Position numbers and translations under genes: made by a program. A stretch of DNA of 64,000 bases, taken from NCBI GenBank assembly GCA_051651625.1, contig JBOFSQ010000065.1:62001-126000 (forward strand), read 5' to 3'. Under the pieces are notes generated by a model that was given only the letters and a program-made list of their open reading frames with translations, did no database searches and was not told the DNA's origin. How positions within the stretch are numbered: the stretch's first letter is position 1; every line of letters starts with the position of its first letter. This document shows, piece by piece, positions 59,112-64,000 of the stretch. The stretch comes from JBOFSQ01 sp051651625 (GTDB lineage: Bacteria > Planctomycetota > Planctomycetia > Pirellulales > Thermoguttaceae).

Positions 59112-59996
59112 TTATTGTCGTTTGGATGGATTCCCGCCTACGCGGGAATGACGGAGTGCAATCATCGCCGCACCACGCAGAACGAGGTTCGGCTGCACCG
59201 TCACTGCGAGACCGTTTTCCGCGAGACAGTTCTTCACAAGAACGTCTGCAACGATGTCGGCGTCACCGCCAGTGAGGAGAATCGCAACCGCATCTTGCGA
59301 CTGGTGCAATTCTTGCGAGTAGACCCAATTCACCGCCGCCACAGTTTGCGTCACCACTCCCGACGCCATCGCAGAAGCCGTGCTACGGGCCGGAAACGCG
59401 ATCTCATCAGACCGCAAGTCACGCGGAGAAATCAGCGGCAGCGCGGCTGTTGCTGCATTGAGTGATCGCAACGCGGTCGCAATTCCGGGGACAATGAATC
59501 CGCCAACAAACGTCGGCATCGCTGCGCTGTTGTATCGCACGACATCAATCGTCGTCGCCGTTCCGAAATCGACGACGACAACCGAACGCCACGCCGCATC
59601 AGGACAAAACTTCGTCGCCGCCAGAGCGGCAAGGAGACGGTCGATACCGAGCGACTCTGGATCGTCCCACTCGATTGCGAGCGGGACATCGCGCCACGTT
59701 ATCGCGTGCAGTGTATCGCGCGGACGCTGTGTACGCACAAAGTCTGCGAGTGACTCGCTCAACTTCGGCACAACACTCGCCACAATCCAATGCGATTGTT
59801 CGGCAGCGAACCTGTCACACCACATCGCGCACGCACTCAACATCACTTCAACTGGTTCACCAGCGATCCGCGTCACCGCTTCAAGACCAGCACTGTTCGC
59901 CGCCGAATACGGAATGCCGCCGATCTTGACGGCACTGTTCCCGATGTCAACGACAATCTGATTGAACGGAGCGGAGATTGATTCGGTTGCGGCCAT
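59112..59996 (-). CDS. coaX: Type III pantothenate kinase
   Basis: A 294-residue CoaX, the first enzyme of coenzyme A synthesis in many bacteria. ASKHA-fold marks: V-V-D-I-G-N-S-A-V-K near the start, G-I-D-R-L-L-A-A-L, V-V-D-F-G-T-A-T-T-I-D and G-G-F-I-V-P-G-I. The C-terminal S-R-V-G-G-N-P-S-K-R-Q is a translation of repeat D7, so the native C-terminus has been extended or replaced. It stands alone. Confidence 0.92.
   Translation of the reverse strand: MAATESISAPFNQIVVDIGNSAVKIGGIPYSAANSAGLEAVTRIAGEPVEVMLSACAMWCDRFAAEQSHWIVASVVPKLSESLADFVRTQRPRDTLHAITWRDVPLAIEWDDPESLGIDRLLAALAATKFCPDAAWRSVVVVDFGTATTIDVVRYNSAAMPTFVGGFIVPGIATALRSLNAATAALPLISPRDLRSDEIAFPARSTASAMASGVVTQTVAAVNWVYSQELHQSQDAVAILLTGGDADIVADVLVKNCLAENGLAVTVQPNLVLRGAAMIALRHSRVGGNPSKRQ
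59130..59149. repeat. Repeat D7 inside the coaX 3' end
   Basis: ATTCCCGCCTACGCGGGAAT; read on the minus strand it encodes S-R-V-G-G-N in the CoaX tail. Confidence 0.8.
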
Positions 59997-60060
59997 AGAG
60001 CGGTTTCAAAACGTGTAAGCATTCACGGAATTGTGGCGCGTTGACGTGTTATGATTCAGG

Positions 60061-60127
60061 GCACTCACTTACGCTTCGTGTTCTTATTGACGTGACGTAA
60101 TAAGAACACGAAGCGTAAGCGAGTGCC
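60061..60127. repeat. Repeat E7: two E copies head to head, a near-perfect hairpin
   Basis: GCACTCACTTACGCTTCGTG and TTCTTATT at the left are inverted as AATAAGAACACGAAGCGTAA and GCGAGTGC at the right, with a spacer of about 10 bp. It lies between coaX and the FHA gene and could act as a terminator-like stem for either. Confidence 0.8.
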
Positions 60128-60164
60128 AAACAAGGACGGACACACGAATCAACCGTGAGCGGTT

Positions 60165-60680
60165 TCAAAACTTCAAGTCGTCGAAGTAGTTTCGTTTTGA
60201 TTCGACGTTTATCGTAGACGAACTCTCCGCCGAATCAACCAGATCGGTGCTCTCCATATCTTTCGACGATGAGCTTTTCGGTTCTGTTTTCGCGGCGAGT
60301 CCGGCCTTTTGCAGCAGCGACCCGCTGAACACCGCCGCATTGTCGAGCACTTCACGCGGTGGTATCCCCGTCGCCCCAAGCTGCGTAGGAGAATACTGAA
60401 GCATCAGTTGGCACCGCGCAATCGTCAGCGTGTCTCCGGGATCAACGCGGCGGTCACTCACCTTCATTCCGTTGACGCGAACTCCGTTGGTGCTGTTAAG
60501 GTCTTGAATGTACCAGTACCCCTCGCTCAATACGAGACGACAGTGACGCGAAGAAACATTGCTGAACGGCAAAACTATGTCGCTACGCGACGAACGTCCA
60601 ATCGTCACGGGCGTCTTGGTCAAGACGTGACGATCACCACCACCGAGCGGTACGAGTTCACCAAAAAGTTGCTCTGCCAT
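60165..60680 (-). CDS. FHA-domain protein
   Basis: A 171-residue protein with one forkhead-associated domain (about 18-95): T-I-G-R-S-S-R-S-D-I, V-S-S-R-H-C and D-L-N-S-T-N-G-V-R-V-N-G, the phosphothreonine-binding residues. The C-terminal half is disordered and rich in Ser and Glu. It would read out Ser/Thr kinase signalling, frequent in planctomycetes; no kinase is adjacent. Start 60680 has AAGGTGG upstream. The frame to 60755 runs through repeat A7. Confidence 0.85.
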   Translation of the reverse strand: MAEQLFGELVPLGGGDRHVLTKTPVTIGRSSRSDIVLPFSNVSSRHCRLVLSEGYWYIQDLNSTNGVRVNGMKVSDRRVDPGDTLTIARCQLMLQYSPTQLGATGIPPREVLDNAAVFSGSLLQKAGLAAKTEPKSSSSKDMESTDLVDSAESSSTINVESKRNYFDDLKF

Positions 60681-60695
60681 TGCTTCCACCTTGAA

Positions 60696-60807
60696 TAGAC
60701 CTGTTCGGAAACTTGCGCTCACACTGCTGCGGTTCGGCATAGCCGAACCCTCCATATCCCTGCGGCGTATGACAACTGAAGGGTTCGGCTATGCCGAACC
60801 TGAACTA
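60696..60807. repeat. Repeat A7 between FHA and htrA genes
   Basis: 112 bp, TAGACCTGTTCGGAAAC to CCTGAACTA. The right CTA is the TAG stop of the htrA gene on the minus strand, again preceded by an AAG codon; the left end lies 15 nt upstream of the FHA start. Confidence 0.85.
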
Positions 60808-61941
60808 CTTCAGCGTCACCGGAATTTGCAGTCTCTTCCCTTCGCGGAGCACCGTCACGAAGACGCGGTCTCCCGGTTTGTATTCTTCGATTTTTGTGAG
60901 AAACACGTCGCCTTTCAGTGTTTCTGCTTCGCCGACGGCGACAATGGTGTCGGCGTAATCTTTGTCAACGACGCTTCTATTATAGCTCATAATTCCACGC
61001 CGCTCGGTCTCGCGGCGAATTCGCACGCCGCGAATCCCAGCCTGTTCCGCCGCGCCACCGGAGACGGTCTGCACGACAAGCAGCCCCTTGTCGGTCTCGA
61101 TGACATGAGCAATGCCAACATCAGGACGGACAACCTTACCGTCACGAATGAGAACAGGGACAATCTTTTTGAGTGTCGCCACCGGAATTGCAAACCCGAC
61201 ACCGCTGTTCTCACCGACGCGACTGGCTATCGCAGAGTTAACGCCAATGACTAACCCGTGTGTGTCGAGAAGCGGCCCGCCGGAGTTCCCCGGATTAATC
61301 GCCGCATCGACCTGAATCGCCCCAAAAATCGGACGCCCACCTTCGCCTCCACCAAACTTACGGTTGAGGCTCGAAATAATCCCGCTGGTAAATGTACTTT
61401 CAAGCCCGAACGGATTTCCAATAGCAAAAACCCGCTGGCCGACGAGCAGCGTTGTCGAGTCACCGAACGTCACGGGGTACAGCTTTTCTGCGGGGGCGTC
61501 AATTTTGAGAATGGCGATGTCGGTCAAACGATCTACGCCGACGAGCTTCGCGGGGAACGACTCGCCCGAAGTGAGCGTCACCTGCGCCGCATCGACGTCT
61601 TCGATGACGTGAAAGTTTGTGAGAATGTGCCCCTGCGTGTCGAGAACGAAACCACTTCCGCCACCCGGAATCTCACGTTCACCAAGCATGAAACTGGTCA
61701 TCGTGCTAACCGTGTCGATGTTAACGACGCTGCGATAACACCGCTCGTAGACGACGACACCGACACGCTCTTCCGACAGCAGTTCATTGAACCGCGACTC
61801 CAGAAGCGAATTAGCAGGCAGTTGCTTAACCTGCGGCGGCGGCGGAACAACCGGCACCGCTGCCAGCGGTTGCGCAACACCGCGCCCGACGAGCAGAAGC
61901 CCGAAGACAATTGAAATGACTACTCGCAAAATACAACGCAT
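60805..61941 (-). CDS. HtrA/DegP-like serine protease with C-terminal PDZ
   Basis: A 378-residue trypsin-like S1C protease with a signal peptide or anchor (about 1-24). The catalytic triad is visible: His in T-N-F-H-V-I, Asp in D-I-A-I-L and Ser in G-N-S-G-G-P-L. The C-terminal 90 residues form one PDZ-like domain (V-S-G-G-A-A-E-Q-A-G-I). It would degrade or refold damaged proteins in the periplasm. Start 61941 has AGGAGGGG about 10 nt upstream; a frame to 62007 is unsupported. Its stop is supplied by repeat A7. Confidence 0.9.
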   Translation of the reverse strand: MRCILRVVISIVFGLLLVGRGVAQPLAAVPVVPPPPQVKQLPANSLLESRFNELLSEERVGVVVYERCYRSVVNIDTVSTMTSFMLGEREIPGGGSGFVLDTQGHILTNFHVIEDVDAAQVTLTSGESFPAKLVGVDRLTDIAILKIDAPAEKLYPVTFGDSTTLLVGQRVFAIGNPFGLESTFTSGIISSLNRKFGGGEGGRPIFGAIQVDAAINPGNSGGPLLDTHGLVIGVNSAIASRVGENSGVGFAIPVATLKKIVPVLIRDGKVVRPDVGIAHVIETDKGLLVVQTVSGGAAEQAGIRGVRIRRETERRGIMSYNRSVVDKDYADTIVAVGEAETLKGDVFLTKIEEYKPGDRVFVTVLREGKRLQIPVTLK

Positions 61942-62470
61942 ATCCACGGCCCCCCCTCCTGAAAAATTCCCAGAACCGCTCCCCAAAAGGTGGAGATTGT
62001 ACCGCAATTGGTTTCGATTTCAAGATGGTAACGGTTCACCATCGGCGATGGGGTGCAGTAAAGTTTTGGTTGCACGGGAACATTGGTTGTCCGAGTTTTC
62101 GCCCCAACGGGGCGACAGAACTTAGCCGTGGGTGAGCGGTACTCCGCGAACCCACGGTACGCGGACACAACAAAATCCGTAGCCCCAACGGGGCGTAAGA
62201 GTTGTATCCGCGGTTCAATTCTTGCGCCCCGTTGGGGCTTTCTGGATTTTGGGGTTTCCGTACCGTGGGTTCGCTCCGCTCACCCACGGCTAAGCTCTTG
62301 CTGCCCCGTTGGGGCAAATACACAATTCACGATTGCGAGCAAACTTTACCATACCCGAAGTAATAAGTAGCCATAGCGGCCACCTTTTCTTTTTTGCCAA
62401 ATCCGTTAAACTGCTTTCCGCATTGTGGGTCTAGTTTACAGTTCTGTTGGTTTTTCACAATCCCTCACCT
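61942..62470. other. Divergent intergenic region with repeat B5
   Basis: No gene seen. Contains repeat B5 and about 110 bp before gspE/pilB. Confidence 0.65.
62051..62356. mobile_element. Repeat B5: MITE-like element
   Basis: 306 bp, ends GGGTGCAGTAAAGTTT and AAACTTTACCATACCC in inverted orientation. The interior has the full double palindrome with both TTAGCCGTGGGTGAGCGG arms. No clear target duplication. Confidence 0.8.
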
Positions 62471-64000
62471 ATGGCTAAGCGACTCAATTATCTCGGAATC
62501 CTTCAGAAGAGCGGAAAAATCAGTGCAGGGCAAATCGCCGAGGCCGAAGAAATGGCCAAGACGACAGGCCTTCCGCTCCGCGAAGCACTGGTTCGGCTCG
62601 GCTACGCAACCGACATAGACATCACCCGCGCACTCGCGGATGAATACGGACGCGAGTGCATCGACCTCTCCGCGATTGCAATTCCGCTTTCCATCATTGA
62701 GCTTGTCCCCGAATCGGTCGCGCGGGAAAACTCGATCATTCCCTACGACGAAGACGGCGATACGCTCCGTGTTGTCGTCAGCGATCCGAACGACGTTGAG
62801 ACGTTTGACAAGTTGCGTTTCATTCTCAACCGTGCTATTGAGCCGGTCTTGGCACCGCGTGAAGCGATTCTCGAAGCGATTAACCGCCACTACGGACAGG
62901 CTATCGGCGAATCGGCGGACTCCCTCATTCAAGAGATGTCCGATACGCAGATCGACTTCACCGAACTTTCCGACTCCAGCTCCGCAGCAGCCAACGACTC
63001 CGATAGCGACGCGCCAATCGTTAAACTCTGCAACCTCATGATCGAGGAGGCCGTTCAGCTTCGAGCATCAGACATTCACATCGAACCGTTTGAAGACCGC
63101 GTGCGGGTGCGGTACCGCATCGACGGTATTTTGGTCGAACGCGACACTGTGCCGAAGCGTCTTCAGGGTGCGGTCATCTCGCGTTTCAAGATTCTTGCAC
63201 GACTCGACATCGCCGAACGACGCCGAACACAAGACGGTCGAATCAAACTCACCCTCGGCGACAAAGAACTCGACCTCCGCGTCAGCGTCATCCCGACGAA
63301 TCACGGCCAGTCGATTGTTATGCGAATCTTGGACAAGGAGAACATACGCGTCAGCCTCGTCCAACTCGGATTTGCGGAGGCCGATTACAAACGGTTCCGC
63401 GGCCTCATCAGCCGCCCAAACGGAATTATCCTTGTTACCGGCCCAACCGGATCGGGGAAAACTACCTCGCTTTACGCCGCCCTCAACGAACTAAATACGC
63501 CAACTCGCAAAATTATCACCGCCGAAGACCCCGTCGAATACTACCTGCCGGGGATCAACCAGTGCGAAATCAAACACTCCATCGGACTCGATTTTGCCCG
63601 CGTCATTAGGGCGATGTTGCGGCAAGCCCCCAACATCATCTTGGTAGGTGAAATGCGTGACCTTGAGACCGCCCAGATGGGAATACAGGCATCGCTCACC
63701 GGACACTTGGTCTTCAGCACTCTCCACACGAACGATGCGCCTAGTGCGATAACACGTCTGGTTGACATGGGTGTCCCGCCTTATCTCGTCTCCAGTAGCG
63801 TTTTGGGGATCATGGCTCAGCGGCTCGTGAGAACAATCTGTCCGAAGTGTAAGCGGCCTTATGTCCCCAACGATGTCGAGTTACGCGAGGCAGGCATCAC
63901 GCCAGAACAGGCAGCAAAGGCAAACTTCATGAAGGGGAAAGGTTGCGGCAACTGCAACAAGACGGGGTACAGGGGAAGACAGGCTATTTTCGAACTTATG
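62471..64000 (+). CDS. Type II/IV pilus secretion ATPase (GspE/PilB family), 3' end outside window
   Basis: 510 codons are visible with no stop, so the gene runs past the window. It was identified by reading the frame from ATG 62471 (M-A-K-R-L-N-Y-L-G-I-L). An MshEN-type N-terminal domain (about 1-150) precedes the ATPase. Walker A is G324-P-T-G-S-G-K-T331. An Asp-rich A-E-D-P-V-E and a Walker B-like region V-G-E-M-R-D follow, then the His box T-L-H-T-N-D and zinc cysteines C457-P-K-C460 and C-G-N-C near 494-497. It powers pilus or pseudopilus assembly. No ribosome binding site is obvious before this ATG. Confidence 0.92.
   Translation, partial: MAKRLNYLGILQKSGKISAGQIAEAEEMAKTTGLPLREALVRLGYATDIDITRALADEYGRECIDLSAIAIPLSIIELVPESVARENSIIPYDEDGDTLRVVVSDPNDVETFDKLRFILNRAIEPVLAPREAILEAINRHYGQAIGESADSLIQEMSDTQIDFTELSDSSSAAANDSDSDAPIVKLCNLMIEEAVQLRASDIHIEPFEDRVRVRYRIDGILVERDTVPKRLQGAVISRFKILARLDIAERRRTQDGRIKLTLGDKELDLRVSVIPTNHGQSIVMRILDKENIRVSLVQLGFAEADYKRFRGLISRPNGIILVTGPTGSGKTTSLYAALNELNTPTRKIITAEDPVEYYLPGINQCEIKHSIGLDFARVIRAMLRQAPNIILVGEMRDLETAQMGIQASLTGHLVFSTLHTNDAPSAITRLVDMGVPPYLVSSSVLGIMAQRLVRTICPKCKRPYVPNDVELREAGITPEQAAKANFMKGKGCGNCNKTGYRGRQAIFELM

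Noticed and set aside
1..64000. tRNA or rRNA genes
   Set aside because: I looked for cloverleaf T-loop signatures and conserved rRNA blocks and saw none; a tRNAscan-SE/Infernal run would be decisive.

Overview
The window reads as chromosome of a member of the Planctomycetota, probably Pirellulales/Thermoguttaceae-like. This is inferred from gene content, not from a marker tree. The signs are a membrane protein with a DUF1559-like tail, a TAT-exported Gfo/Idh/MocA oxidoreductase, secreted PQQ-type propellers, a secreted SGNH hydrolase fused to a DNase I-like domain, a GH172 (DUF2961) protein, a heme-motif protein with a CX4CH site, and dense palindromic intergenic repeats. Base composition looks slightly GC-rich and even throughout. 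I see no prophage, transposase, CRISPR array, rRNA or tRNA gene.

Layout. 1-5 kb: the end of an RmlD-like gene, a PD-(D/E)XK coiled-coil protein, then a minus-strand operon cpaB > HAD phosphatase > CapK-like adenylating enzyme. 5-11 kb: a secreted planctomycete protein, an MDR dehydrogenase, a PIN toxin pair, a CrtI-like FAD enzyme and an NQO-type flavoprotein. 11-20 kb: RNase G with its DUF2344 partner, SbcD, ThyX, a DUF1559-like protein and an ECF sigma/putative anti-sigma pair. 20-30 kb: a UDP-sugar pyrophosphorylase, two secreted propellers, TraB/GumN and ApbE proteins, BtaA, an Rpn nuclease and a Gfo/Idh oxidoreductase. 30-38 kb: the SGNH-nuclease fusion, PheS, a soluble histidine kinase and a coupled heme-motif/membrane-anchored pair. 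38-46 kb: a Lon-N-domain protein, Nth, a minus-strand operon fucP > fucU > TAT protein > RNase HII-like protein, a second Rpn protein and GH172. 46-53 kb: DUF2339, VOC, ribosomal protein L21 coupled to a VapBC-like module, a periplasmic adaptor and a zinc-binding lipoprotein. 53-64 kb: a very acidic small protein, a thioredoxin-like lipoprotein, NAD-type isocitrate dehydrogenase, MetG, a zeta-toxin pair, a YfcE-like phosphodiesterase, CoaX, an FHA protein, an HtrA protease and the first 510 codons of a GspE/PilB ATPase that runs off the end.

The most unusual property is the repeat landscape. At least six repeat families sit between genes. Family A is a palindrome of about 108 bp built on GGTTCGGCATAGCCGAACC, begins TAG and ends CTA, and repeatedly abuts or supplies the TAG stop codon of its neighbours. 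Family B is a 270-320 bp MITE-like element with GGGTGTAGTAAA terminal inverted repeats; one copy is flanked by a perfect 8-bp target duplication. Families D and E supply the last codons and stops of four further genes. Together these suggest non-autonomous mobile palindromes that colonise and reshape gene 3' ends.

Limits: family assignments rest on motifs read by eye. No alignment, HMM or structure prediction was run.
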